Assembly (NCBI GenBank): GCA_963377175.1
Contig: CAUJNA010003737.1
Location: 268,721 to 332,720 of the forward strand
Source: Effrenium voratum
Taxonomy: Eukaryota; Sar; Dinophyceae; Suessiales; Symbiodiniaceae
DNA: 64,000 nt
Direction of reading: 5' to 3'
The position numbers and the translations under genes are program-made. Under the pieces are notes generated by a model, which worked only from the letters and a program-made list of their open reading frames with translations, had not been told where the DNA came from and did not search any database. Positions 30,778-45,400 of the stretch are shown here, in pieces. Positions within the stretch are counted from its first letter, which is position 1, and each line of letters begins with the position of its first letter.

Positions 30778-31497
30778 ATGCCGGTCATTCAATCTCCAGA
30801 GACGGCGCTTCTTTGGCAGCTCTACGGCAAGTATGAACGGTCAGAACTTTACAGTGCAGCCAGACACTATGGTATTCCTGAGCCATCTTGGCCAGTGAGC
30901 CTGCAGCATGGCACCGATTATTTCCTTCCCTACATCACTGCGCTTATTGCAATCAGACTCGATGACTCGCTCGATGTGCATGCATCCTACCAGTATTATC
31001 AGGTCCTCTATCTGATCATAGTCACGAGTCGCCAAATCCTCAACATGCCGATGGTCAACAAGCAACTATCTATGTGGGCCGAGTCAATGTCCACGCTGCT
31101 GATGGTTCATCACTACGGTCGTCCCACGCATGCACTCACGGAACTCAGACGCCGACTCCGACGTTTGCGCATCCACCCGAACATGTACACCTTCACCCAC
31201 TTCTCGCAGCCCAACGTAGTGTACTGGAAGCAGCGAGTCGAACTCCGCCCGGACCTCCCACGCTCCGTCAACCCGCAGTCGGACGTATACATTGGAAGCA
31301 CCAGCATCACTTATCCCAGTCGAGAACACAATCGTAGGGCCAAGTTACTGGGTATTCAGCACGGACAGTTTATCAATGCGGAGCCGGCCCTCAGATGGTG
31401 GCATCACTTCGGCAACTATGACGAGTTTGCTACATGGGTCATCCTGACAGACCCCCGACCACGCAGTCACCTGGACTCAGGAACACGCCTTGATTAG
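30778..31497 (+). CDS. GIY-YIG endonuclease segment, N-terminal to the reverse transcriptase
   Basis: From ATG 30778 a helical N-terminal part (about 130 residues) precedes NVVYWKQRVEL, then SDVYIGSTSITYPSREHNR (VYIGST at about 31283-31300), matching the paired -VY- ... -YIG-T- ... R signature. After ALRWWHHFGNYDEF the frame shifts by +1 near 31445. In frame 2 it continues with QEHALISIYQPSLN (catalytic-type Glu at 31481-31483), the E ... P-x-LN closing motif of GIY-YIG nucleases. The nuclease therefore spans the frame change and runs directly into the RT frame. These enzymes nick target DNA to prime reverse transcription. The frame-1 stop at 31495-31497 is probably a consequence of a single inserted base. 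If the shift is real, it would be programmed +1. Confidence 0.65.
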   Translation: MPVIQSPETALLWQLYGKYERSELYSAARHYGIPEPSWPVSLQHGTDYFLPYITALIAIRLDDSLDVHASYQYYQVLYLIIVTSRQILNMPMVNKQLSMWAESMSTLLMVHHYGRPTHALTELRRRLRRLRIHPNMYTFTHFSQPNVVYWKQRVELRPDLPRSVNPQSDVYIGSTSITYPSREHNRRAKLLGIQHGQFINAEPALRWWHHFGNYDEFATWVILTDPRPRSHLDSGTRLD

Positions 31498-33946
31498 CAT
31501 CTATCAGCCGTCCCTCAATTGGCCCTATATTTATCGGCGGTACAAGCGCATTTCCACCGGCTATACGGCTACCAGGTTTCTTGCAGAACAGCCCTGGTCC
31601 AGGTTCGGCAAACGCCTTTTCCTCCGTTTGCGCAGGAGGAGCTGCACAGTCTATGGCAGGAACTTCCATCGGGTGGCACTCAAACACACCCAAGCCTGGT
31701 CCATCATCGCTCGCCTCACCTCGGAGCACATTGAATCCTGGGAGGAAGAAAAACGACTTCGTAGTGGACGGCATTCAGACTTGGATATATATGCTATATA
31801 CAGGCTGTCTGGTAATGTGGAACAGCCTCACCGGCATCGAGTTCGGAATATTTTGCGAAGAGTTCTTGATTTCCGTCAACTTCAGCAACCCAAGATCAAC
31901 TTGCTATTGCGATTACCGTGGCTGTCCCATCCCCATTATCAGCGGTCCACCAGGGAAGTACTTCGTCGGCTCGTTCTCGACCATCGCAACTGGGCTCTTC
32001 CATTTCACTTGCCCAGTACGAAGTTGGCAGAGACCCCTCATCCTCGGGTCCATACAGTTATGTGGAACTTCTCGTCGTTTCAGGACTGCTACCTCCTGAC
32101 ATCCCCCGGACCATCATCGTGTCAGTGCGCAGCCTGGCTAAAACGTCAGCCCTGGCTATCTCACGTTCAAGGCCATGTGGCCGCGGGATTGGATGAGTTC
32201 CGGTTTCCGGGAACCCCTCAGCACGTTCATTACACCTCAGCGCTGGCGTCGTATTATGTGGACCTTTCAGTTTACGAAGTGCAGGTTCATGAACGCCTAC
32301 GAAAATGGTGCTTGCACCATGGCCTGCCCCTGGACCAGTTCCACGCACCTCTCATGGAGCACCTCCGCAGTCAATTTCAGAAACATCGGCAGCACGCGTC
32401 CACCCATCAACTCCTTACCAAGCACCAGCTGAACATCTTGCATCGACACCTCGGCCAGGACTTTGTGTGCCATAACGAGGATCATGACAACCACCACCTC
32501 ATGTTCTTCTGCCCCCAACTCTACTTCAAAGGCCTCCACAACACCTGGCTTCAGTCAGGCACATTTGCCGCCACTCCACTGAAGCCCGACCAGGCTGGGG
32601 CTCTTATTGTTGAAGCCATTCCCCGGCACCTGCAGAAGAGGTACAAATGGGCATACAGGAAGAAGACCACCGCCATCCCGGTTGGCAAAGTCTTTCTCAA
32701 ACGCAAGAAGCAATGGAAATCGGGGCGGACTATTATAGCCTACCATAAGGTGGTACATCGGCAGCTCTTTAAAGCGGTTGCAATCCTCCTCGGCGAGATC
32801 GCCGCGGGCACATGGAAGTGTTCGTGGGGGATACACCCCACGCCGAGGATATGGCAGAACGTCAAACATTACTTTGACAACACAGACGATACAGTCACCC
32901 TTGCATTCCACAATGACGATTTGGTCGGCTTCTTCAACAGTGTCCCTCAGGATCAAGTGTGCGCAGCGGTCGAGCAGCTATTAGCAGAGCACCGGCGAGA
33001 GCATCCTGGTCTCATCTATTCAGTGGAAACTCAGGCGGCTGTCCACTACAATCGGGTTTTTGCGGGTAAGCAATCCTACGGACGTACGCCGACCACGCGG
33101 GTCATTTATGTGGAGGACATTCTGGATATCGTCAAATCCAGCTTCCAATGCATGTATGTCCAGGTGGGGACTCTCATTCTGCGCCAAGTCCACGGAACAG
33201 CGATTGGCTCTCAGCTGAGCCCAGTTCTCAGTCACATCTGCGTCGCGAGGCACGAAGTTCTTTGGCAGCGTATCTACGGACAATGGTTCGCCAGTCACAA
33301 TATCTTCCTGGAGCGATATGTCGACAACAGATTTGTGATCTTCCCGTCTCCGGCTTCCGGTCACCCAGCAGCTCCATTGGAGGCTTTGCTTCAAGCTGAC
33401 TTTTATGGTGCACCCATCGTGTTGGAACAGGTGGGATCCTCTGAGTTCCTCGGCTTCGTGATCGACGTGGGCGACCGTGCGATTTACTACAAAACCCCAA
33501 CAAAAATCTGGCAGATCAGAGGACCCCACACTGCAGGAAGTCTCTCTACCCTTCTCTCCGGGGCCAGATCACGGCCAGCCCTCGCCACCAAGTACGCGCA
33601 CCCGGCCCGAGCAGTGCAGATGGCATTGGATCAGCTTCGCAGTATTTACTTGTCCGCAGCACCTGTTTCATCTTCCGGCAATCCCAACCGGAAAGAACGT
33701 TTAAGTGCCGATTGTCGCTGTGTTTTTTCGATGTTTGGCTTTGTGGCTCGCTCTTGTTGGTTTTGTTTCGGTCTTCTTCCGGACCGGGTCTGGCTCGGTT
33801 GGGCTGTTGCGCTCGGGTGCTCTTCTTCTTCTGTTTGGGTTCCGGGGTCCCTTGACTCTTGTGTTGATCACGGAGCTTGTCTGCTGGTTCAAGACGTGGG
33901 CCTTCTCGCCGACATCGGAAAGCGGTCGTCATGCTCGGACGCATGA
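31448..33946 (+). CDS. Penelope-like reverse transcriptase
   Basis: Frame 2 is open from 31448, directly downstream of the TGA at 31445, and starts inside the GIY-YIG end motif. A CxC zinc-like cluster (SCQCAAWLKRQPWLSHVQGH, about 32125-32184) precedes the polymerase. Polymerase blocks are KSGRTIIAYHKVVHRQ (motif 2, about 32717), LAFHNDDLVGFFNSV (motif A, about 32899-32943), QVHGTAIGSQLSPVLSHI (motif B, about 33187-33240) and ERYVDNRFVIF (motif C, about 33310-33342). Motif C reads YVDN, not YVDD. SSEFLGFVID forms the following thumb-side motif (about 33436-33465). The G-x-A-I-G-S-x-L-S-P block resembles Penelope and telomerase-related RTs more than LTR RTs. After about 33700 the translation becomes compositionally odd, with a T-rich DNA strand, so the real C-terminus may be nearer 33705; the frame stops at 33946. 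Confidence 0.78.
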   Translation, partial: QTPDHAVTWTQEHALISIYQPSLNWPYIYRRYKRISTGYTATRFLAEQPWSRFGKRLFLRLRRRSCTVYGRNFHRVALKHTQAWSIIARLTSEHIESWEEEKRLRSGRHSDLDIYAIYRLSGNVEQPHRHRVRNILRRVLDFRQLQQPKINLLLRLPWLSHPHYQRSTREVLRRLVLDHRNWALPFHLPSTKLAETPHPRVHTVMWNFSSFQDCYLLTSPGPSSCQCAAWLKRQPWLSHVQGHVAAGLDEFRFPGTPQHVHYTSALASYYVDLSVYEVQVHERLRKWCLHHGLPLDQFHAPLMEHLRSQFQKHRQHASTHQLLTKHQLNILHRHLGQDFVCHNEDHDNHHLMFFCPQLYFKGLHNTWLQSGTFAATPLKPDQAGALIVEAIPRHLQKRYKWAYRKKTTAIPVGKVFLKRKKQWKSGRTIIAYHKVVHRQLFKAVAILLGEIAAGTWKCSWGIHPTPRIWQNVKHYFDNTDDTVTLAFHNDDLVGFFNSVPQDQVCAAVEQLLAEHRREHPGLIYSVETQAAVHYNRVFAGKQSYGRTPTTRVIYVEDILDIVKSSFQCMYVQVGTLILRQVHGTAIGSQLSPVLSHICVARHEVLWQRIYGQWFASHNIFLERYVDNRFVIFPSPASGHPAAPLEALLQADFYGAPIVLEQVGSSEFLGFVIDVGDRAIYYKTPTKIWQIRGPHTAGSLSTLLSGARSRPALATKYAHPARAVQMALDQLRSIYLSAAPVSSSGNPNRKERLSADCRCVFSMFGFVARSCWFCFGLLPDRVWLGWAVALGCSSSSVWVPGSLDSCVDHGACLLVQDVGLLADIGKRSSCSDA
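33705..33930 (+). promoter_or_regulatory. T-rich inter-ORF spacer 3, candidate trans-splice region
   Basis: GTTTTTTCGATGTTTGGC and further T-rich runs (33720-33800) lie under the odd tail of the RT frame and just before the Myb ORF (ATG 33931). Confidence 0.35.
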
Positions 33947-34812
33947 TGGCACTTCACCACCGTATGACCCAGAACGCTGCGGACATGATGCAGCTCATCC
34001 AGGAGACCCTGAATCAGGCTGACGAGGCGCACAGTCGCAGGCTTCATGACGGGCAAGATCGCTTGCGGCAGCAATATGTCCGAGGCCTGTCGCTGGCAGA
34101 ATCATCGCGACCACGAGCACACGATCATGCTGGACTCGATGAGGTGGAACCACCTGGCCCGGTGATTCTGAATTCGGTCAACTCGGAGGATCTGGCCGAC
34201 CCTCCACCACCAGTCGGCTTTCAGTCACTCCAGCTACACGCGGACCATAAGCACAACGCAGTGGCCAACCCCAAGTCGTTGTCCTACGGTATCATCACGG
34301 GGGACACCAACGAGGCTATAGACCCGCGCTCGAAGAGCTCCATTGCGCACACCTATGCTGGTCAGCCGAGCATCAAGAAGGCCAATATTCCCCGTTCCGT
34401 CATGGACAAGGGTGGGACCGATCGACGCAGAACAAAGCGGAAGCGATGCCGCGCTACATCCTCCGAGAAGACGAACTCCCCGGAACCTCCAGCACGTCCA
34501 GCACCTCGCACTCCAGCTCCAGCTCCGGTCTCTCCTTGCGCTGGCCTGTTCTCCTCTCCTGAATCCCTTCCCGAACCTCCTGCTCATGCTCACTCCGATG
34601 CCGGCAACCCAGGAACTCCCCCGGAAGTACCTCGCGCCTGGACAGAGGAAGATGACCAGCAGCTTTGCAGCCTGAAAGCGGACAACCGGTCCAAGTACTC
34701 GTACAAATCACTGGCCAAGAAGCTCAACCGGTCCATCGCGGATGTCACGCAGCGCTGGAAGAGCCTGGAGCGCCTCAGAAAGGTGAAGGAACAGCATCAG
34801 AAGGCCACCTGA
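33931..34812 (+). CDS. Myb/SANT-domain protein of the Penelope-like element
   Basis: The frame is 293 residues from ATG 33931. The N-terminus is helical and Met/Gln-rich (MMALHHRMTQNAADMMQL). A linker with a basic patch follows (RRRTKRKRCR, about 34429-34458), then a Pro-rich segment. The last about 65 residues read RAWTEEDDQQLCSLKADN (about 34633-34686), YSYKSLAKKLNRS and VTQRWKSL. The acidic WTEED start, three-helix spacing and final RW-x-x-L are those of a single Myb/SANT repeat, which usually binds DNA or chromatin. A protein of this type might steer the element to its GT-rich or other target, but that is inference. It starts inside the tail of the RT frame and ends 187 nt before the right terminal repeat. 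Confidence 0.72.
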   Translation: MLGRMMALHHRMTQNAADMMQLIQETLNQADEAHSRRLHDGQDRLRQQYVRGLSLAESSRPRAHDHAGLDEVEPPGPVILNSVNSEDLADPPPPVGFQSLQLHADHKHNAVANPKSLSYGIITGDTNEAIDPRSKSSIAHTYAGQPSIKKANIPRSVMDKGGTDRRRTKRKRCRATSSEKTNSPEPPARPAPRTPAPAPVSPCAGLFSSPESLPEPPAHAHSDAGNPGTPPEVPRAWTEEDDQQLCSLKADNRSKYSYKSLAKKLNRSIADVTQRWKSLERLRKVKEQHQKAT

Positions 34813-34999
34813 ACTTAGGCGGTGATGCCACATGTCAAAATGGCCGCAAGTAGGTGAGCACAGGCAGGAGTTCCACAAACGGACCAAATCACCCATCGGG
34901 AATCATGATGGAGGCGGCTTTCAGAACTTGGCGGTTTCTCTGAGTGTTGAGTTTCGGGCTGTTTTGTGTTTCTTTCCCCCTGCGGGGGGTGTGTGTGTG

Positions 35000-38916
<3,917 letters not shown>

Positions 38917-39575
38917 CCAGATAGCTGAAAGCTATAGGGGTTCTAGCTTCGAATAAAGAGGGGAAAGTGTTTTGCAAGATTGATGGGCTGGTGCTAGGGG
39001 GCGTGCAGTTTGGGGTGCTGGTATAAGTGCTGGTTGGGGTGCTGATTGAGGTGCTGATGGCAGTGCGAGCGCATCTTTTCAAGGTTGACGGTAGGAGGGT
39101 GCTAGGGGTCATGCAGTTTGGGGTGCTGGCGCAGGTGCTGTTTTGGGGGGTGGCGCTGCGTGCGCATTTTTGCATTTTTACGGTAGGGTGCAGGGGGGCA
39201 TGCAGCTTGGGGTGGTGGTGCTGGTGGTGGTGTGGGATACTGTTTGCGGGGATGCTGTTTGCGGGGAGCTGTTTGAGATGCTGGTGTCTGCGCGGGCGCA
39301 TTTTTGCGATATTACCGTCCGGGTGCTATCGTGCAGGTGCGTGTTTGCATCTTGATGATAGGGTGCAAGGGGGCATGCAGTTTGACGTGCTGGCGCAGGT
39401 GGTGTTTTGGGATATGGGATGCTGTTTGAGGTGTGGGGACGACGCGGGCGCATGTTTGCGAGATTGACGGCCGGGTGTTTGGGGCACTGTTCGGGGTGCT
39501 GGTGGAGGTGCTGGTGCACAAGCTTTGGCTGTTTTTCGCTATCGGGGGCCTATGCTGTCGTTTTTTGTTTTGTTT
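38917..39575. mobile_element. short CCCAGATAGC element, copy expanded by an internal degenerate tandem array
   Basis: The left end (38917-38970) is nearly identical to 25437-25490 (CCCAGATAGCTGAAAGCTAT). The right end at 39530-39560 (TTTTTCGCTATCGGGGGCC) matches 25505-25523. About 550 bp of G-rich degenerate repeats lie between, with the anchor GGGTGCTAGGGGTCATGCAG or close variants recurring near 38990, 39097, 39186 and 39360. Confidence 0.6.
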
Positions 39576-40185
39576 TTTGGTTGGGTAGGGGGCTACAAAA
39601 ACACCGCTTGTTGCTACCATGCCATGCCACCGTTGTAACGACTTGTAATTACTGTAGCTTCTTTTCTTACCTGTCCGGTTCGAGGTATGGTAAACTGAAG
39701 CACGAGGCCATTAAGCTGAAGCCTCAGCCGTTGGAAGTGCCGGTCCGTCATCTCAGCATCTCAGCCGCTCAGTGCGTTTGTTTTCGCAGGATCAAGCGGC
39801 AAGCCAAAGCGGTCGCAGAGCTTGAGACACCATTTGACCCTTGGCTTTGTCACTTTGCTGCGCGCATGTGCACTGCGGAATCACGTTCCATTTGTTGCAA
39901 TCAGGAGCGCAACTTGCGTGAGGCCTGGTGAAAGCATTTTGCGGAAGTGTATGCATGGTTAGAGTTTGCAACCATGATTAGAACAAGCCAGAGAAATGCT
40001 GAGCCGTGCAATCTGTTCAACGTATTAGAAGCGGACAGAGTGGCAGTGCACCGCTGGCTTCGCGCAGGCCACATCCAACAAGCGATGGGGCTGTCCGAAC
40101 AGTGTGGCAGCCTTGGTGATCCATATGTAGGTCGGAACGAGAGCAGGATCACTTGAGATCGTCCCGCTGGTGCTTTGTCCTGAAA
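39576..40185. other. no gene recognised
   Basis: A plus frame covers 39407-39931 but begins inside the repeat array and has no motif. Nothing else stands out. Confidence 0.3.
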
Positions 40186-40649
40186 GCGTGTGTGGGCAGA
40201 TGCGCGGGCTCGCGCACTCTTGCGCTGTCGTGTGCGTGCGTGCAATTCGGCTGCCTGCCTGGGTGGGTGGTGCACACGCGCCGTGCGGGTGCTGCGCGCG
40301 CCCGCCCGTCCGCCCGCGGGTGTATGTGTGTGTTTGTGTGTGTGTGTGTGTGTGTGTTTGCGTGTGGCTGTGGGTGTTTTTTTTTTTTTTTGTGTGTGTG
40401 TGCGTGTGCTTGTGTGTCTGTGTCGGTGTTTGTTTTTTGTGCCTGTGTCTTTGAGAGGGTGAGAGAGAGATTTAGTGTGCTTATATATAGTTAGGAATGT
40501 GTATATATATATATATATATATGAATATGAATCTGTATGCATGTATGTGCATGTATGTGCATGTGTGCGTGGTGTGTGTGTGTGTGTGTGCGCTTGTATG
40601 TGTGTATGTGTTTCTGTGTGCGTTGTCTGCATGTTGGGGCTCGCACACA

Positions 40650-40709
<60 letters not shown>

Positions 40710-40760
40710 TTTTTTGTTTCTTGGTTGTTTGTTCGTGCGCTTGTGTCTATGTGTTTGAAC
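40186..40760. repeat. GT, TA and T-rich microsatellite cluster
   Basis: GTGTGT runs occur at 40325-40360 and 40655-40706, T12 at 40377-40391, TATA at 40480-40522 and GTATGT variants between. Cys-Val and Thr-His translations are repeat artefacts. Confidence 0.95.
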
Positions 40761-42265
40761 GTGGCGCCGCGTGCCCGGTCACATCGCCGCTGGCCTGCAC
40801 AGGTCCTCCATGAGCTTTGCGTCGACGCGCAGACGTACAAGTACCGGCAGCGGCGGCCTTGGCAATCTCTTTCCGGGCCGAAGCCGTGGAATGAGTCCAT
40901 TCCCCTGCAAATTCCAACGGACAGTGGTTTCAACCATGGTTTCAAAGTGCATGACTGCGCAAACTGCTCAAAGGAAGATCATGACTCGCGCGTTGGAAAG
41001 CCTGAACGGCAACCAAGAGAAGCCCTCTCCTCAGGAACCATCTCACATCACACTGGCGCAAGGTCTTGTGAGAGTGCGTGTGCGTGTGTATGCGGGTGGC
41101 GGCGTTTTTGTTGTGACTCATGGCCCAGGTGGCGCAGGATTCTGAAGACACTCATTATGCCATGGGCTCAGTTTTTCAAATGATCAGATGCTTCGTTGGG
41201 CCAACATCCCGCTGCTTGCCGTCCAGGCTTGAGTATTTGGTGAAGAACGGTGGAGAGAACATCGCCGATGAACTGCTCGAACCTAAGGGATTGAGCGAAG
41301 CAATTCAAGGTGAAACCATACTCCAGAGAAGAGTAAAAGATCACCCTTTCAAACTCAGCCTAGACCTGAAATGGGGGGGAGGTTGGTTGGAGCACAAGGA
41401 GCTCGGGCCAAAGTTGCCGGAAGTCAGTGGTGGTCAAACTCTCTTGAGTTTGTTTCTTGGGGTGGGGGACATTGATACCTTCCGGGAGCCCTGCCTCGAA
41501 CCCTCGAATTTGGAGCGGCCACTCCGCCCCGTGCCTGAGGCGTGGAGAGCAGTTCACCTTCCGCCGGCTCGCCAGCTTCCAATGCCGCGAGGATGGCCAG
41601 GATCGAGGCGGGTCGAGCCAAAGAACCGAAGGTGCGCTGGGTTCTGTGTCGAATGTCGGGGTTATTTGTCTGACCGCCAAAAGTGTTTCCCTTCAAGGCA
41701 ATCTCAAAAAGGGTGCCCTCAAAAGAGACCCCCCATATGCAACAACCTCGGCGTGAGCAATGAAAGCTGTCCGTAGGCGGGGGCGTGCGCGAGAAGGTCC
41801 TGAGCTCGATTCCATGTTACATTGGCTGGCAAAGTCATGCAAAGTCTGGCTTGGATGCTCAACCATCTTGAGGGGGCCAACCCCAGCTGCCCTAGTTCGA
41901 ACCATGCTTATCACCTACTCACCTGCCGTTGGTTGAGCATCCAAGTGCTGACATGTCTTTTTTGGGGACCCACTAGAATGGCTTCGGCTCTCCTTTTGGC
42001 CCGACCAAAAAAACGGGGGGCACCAACTCAGAAAAAGACAGACCCATCTTTGCTCAGTTGCCCACAACCGACCTTGTGACCTTTTGGTTTGCCAATTTTG
42101 GGCCCAAGAAGTTGTTTTCTTCTTTGGAGCTTGCTGACAAGGCCGAGAACTTGGTCAAGCTGCTCAACGACAAGGATCGACAGCTTGTGGCAGTCCACCA
42201 GAGACGGTCTCTCTCACGACGCCCGCGTGGGAGGATCTCTTGAGGAGCGAGAGAGATCAGGCCAT
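40761..42265. other. no gene firmly recognised
   Basis: A 218-residue plus frame (41120-41776) has no motif, and its end overlaps a dispersed repeat (CAAAAAGGGTGCCCTCAAAA, about 41705) also seen near 42010 and 50190, so it is probably not a gene. A part of the CCATCCACAG repeat family is present at about 40865-40930. Confidence 0.3.
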
Positions 42266-42484
42266 GCTGCCATATTGGACGAAATCCATCTCGCACCACC
42301 GGAGAAACCCAGGAATGATTCGATTCCCCGGTACATACCAACAAACCTTAGGGTCGAAATCCATTTCGTACCGTTCAGAAACCTGGTGTCTGATTTGACT
42401 CCCCGGTAAATGGCAAGCAACAAAGGGACATGTTTCAACGGTGGTAACGTTGCATGGCGGGAAATGGATTTCGTCCATCCACGG
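42266..42484. mobile_element. CCATCCACAG-family inverted-repeat element, internally duplicated copy
   Basis: GGACGAAATCCATCTCGCAC at the left and GGAAATGGATTTCGTCCATC at the right are inverted repeats. Two internal direct copies of about 73 bp each contain GAAATCCAT(T/C)TCG followed by CTCCCCGGTA or TTCCCCGGTA (about 42279-42342 and 42352-42412). Confidence 0.55.
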
Positions 42485-45400
42485 TATTGATGTCACGATA
42501 ATTTGTTGCCATCCGCCAGCAAGTTGTGAATTGAAGGCCAAGCTGCACCACACGAAGCTGACCGGTGGTGGGCCCACTGCCATGGGAGGAGGCAAGCGGA
42601 TTTTCCTTGAAATGACATGCATGTCACACCCACTCTTAGCAAGTGTGAGTTTGAGGACATCTGCTTGTTCACATGGCTCTTGCGAAATCTGGTTCAAGAG
42701 CACCCGGCGAAACTGCGTGGTGTCTCGGCTCGGTGACTCTGAGTGCCAGGCCGCAGCCAGTCGTCTGGCTCCAGCGGCTCCAACGACATCTCCAAAGTGG
42801 TGAGCAGTGCGCTGAACGACGCGCTGGGGGAGTTGCAACCTGAGAGGTTCTGGTTCAGGGCTCCCTTTTTGCGGACCGCCAAAGGTGGATCGATCGATCG
42901 TTTTGGAGCAAACCGGCCAGTAGATTGACCATCCCACACTTCGAGGGTTCTCTTTTTTCTCACTCCGCGCCCGAAGTCTCCGATGGAGACCTCGACTTGG
43001 ATTCGGGCCTGGCCAAAACCCCCGGGTGTCAGCGACGTTTCCGGCTGAAGGTGCCTGTCCTGCCCAATCCTGTGCCCGAGGTTCCGGCCAGGAGGCCCCG
43101 ATACCCGCAGCCTGTCCTCCTCGCAAGCCGCTGAGCTGGAGCGACGCTTCAACAGGCGGAGTTGCGAGGGTTGGCTTCCAATGGGGAGCTGGGGAAGCAG
43201 AAAACCCGTTGTTTGAAAGCAAGCAACGCATTTTTTGTGATTGCGAGCATCTATTTGATTTCTTGGTTTCAAAAAAGGTGTATTTTTTTGATACCCGAGC
43301 CAGCTGGCAGGCTGAAGGAAGAGCAGATGGCAGAGCGGGCTGCGAAAGAGAGAGGAGGCAACCGACTGGAGGCCGCAAAACGGCCTTCATAGAGAGCGAG
43401 AGAGAGAGAGTGCGGGGTAGAAAACAACAGAAGGGACCGCCTGTCACTTTGTGCGCAGGAGAGAAGTGCAGGCTCTCGCTCTCCACGTGATGAGGCCATT
43501 TCCAAAGCAGCACAGCGAATGCAATCGTTGCGGCTTTGCAGGAGAGATCAGGACCCAAAGAGGATAAGTATGGGCTTTTCGACCCTAGCTTCGCCCCGCG
43601 GGACCGCTGTGTGAATGTTTGGCATGCAATTCAAGGAGACGTGGCAAAGACGATTTTCAGTTTTCCTCCCCGAATTTGGCAACGCTAGGATGGCAACGAC
43701 TCCGACTCAGACCAAAGTCCGAGCCTTTTTGGTTGAACGCTTAGGATGCCAAGAGTTTCTCAACGCGGAAGCTCAGGTCCCAGCAGGGTCCCTGGCAAGC
43801 AGGCAGGGCTCGAACCAAGATTGATGTGTGCCAAGTGCTTTGAGTTTAGCATACTTCACGATTTCAAGGCTGCTTTCCGTTCCACGTGATGTCTGAAGCT
43901 GGTGATGGATGATTGGGAACGGCTGCGGCAGGCTCCAGCGCCGGCAGTTGATTTGCTTGACATGGACGACGGGGAGCCATCCAGGTCTGGCAGCCTGACA
44001 CATGACTTTTGTGGTAAGCTGCAACCCGCTCAGGGCTGCGCCGTACACCTCAGCGCCTGCCGCCGACCGAGTTGGAAGTTGCCAAGTTGCCTGACAAGAA
44101 GCCACCATGGCAGCCATGATGTCCATGATGTCCATGATGTCCAGGAACAGGTCGACGAGGGCTGGGCCGACTTTTGCACACCCTCCACCTCGTCAGCCCC
44201 GAGCATGCCTCGCTTCTTGGAAGAATCTTTCGGCCCAGTTTGGAGCCCGCCTGGCGGGTCGCGCCGTTGATGTCAAGTGTCGATCGCCTCAGGCGATGCT
44301 GTGCCCAAGCTGGGCTTTGGGCCACCTCCTGGACCGGCCAACAACCTCATGGACCGGGTGAGTTTTCCCTCCGGAGCTCGCATGTCATGTCCCCCCTCCC
44401 CAAAAAGAAAAGAGAAAAGATCTCCAAGCTGACTCCTCCAGCACTAGTCCCACAGCTGAGTCATAGTCAAAGTTTCACTTTGGAGTTCTCTACATTGGTT
44501 TGGGTAGTGTTGACCCCATATTCATGAACCCCAGTTATATTATGAATCGGGGGGTGGGGGCCCTCCAAAAGCGATGAATCCCACTAACCGCAACAACGTC
44601 GACATTGCGAGGTGTTGATTGTGACTCAGCGGCTTCCCCCCACCCCCAGCAGCAAGCAGTAAGGACCTGCCAGACCCAAGGCTGCCACCCCAGTGATCCG
44701 CTGGGAAAATGCATGTCTTTTCAACCTTGAAGGAGGGAGATGGAGCTTGGCCCTAAGAACTGGTGTAGGTTCCTCCTTTGTCTCCCTTTGCCTTCCGTTG
44801 AAGAGCAAATATCTTATCTCTTTATATCCTATTGTGTCTTGGAAGCCTAGCAGGTTTTCAAAGAGAAAGAATTAGGCCATTCCATGACTCAAGCTGTGCT
44901 AAGGGACACATACACACATGCCCAACAGTCCAGCAATGGGCGCAGCTCAGCATCCGCGTCAGCCCGATGGCAGGACTTTGTGAGTTCGCCGGCGGCACCA
45001 GCCATTCCGGCAGAGGCAACCAGCGGCTGGATGGCGCTAAGTGCTCTCACGGGATTACGACTGACGCGTCGTGATTCGGCCCCAAAGCCAAGGTTTCACG
45101 GCCTTCGACGAGGACCCCTTCGATGGCTCGGACTTTAAGTCAGCCGCCCAACCTGCGTCTAGCATCCTGGCGGCAGTCGGTTTCCTTGAACAGATGCAGA
45201 GGTCCAAAAGAGTAATGAAGGGTTGACCAGTGTACACGTCCGGGTGTCCCTTGGGCGGTGGGCCGGTCGCAGTGAAACAAGGCCTTGGTTTGTTGCCAAC
45301 TTGCTTGAATATACTCGACAGGCAGCGCCGGGATAGGCACCGTTGATTGGACCTCGGGCGCCTTGACAGCAGTGGGTGTCCAAGCCAAGCAAGAAGCTCC

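Noticed and set aside
41770..41945. Possible tRNA because of CTAGTTCGAACCATG and GAGCTCGATTCC
   Set aside because: T-loop-like words occur, but no acceptor stem, D-arm or anticodon arm could be drawn around them.
42257..43558. 433-residue minus-strand frame
   Set aside because: Its C-terminal third translates an inverted-repeat element, and the rest has no motif.
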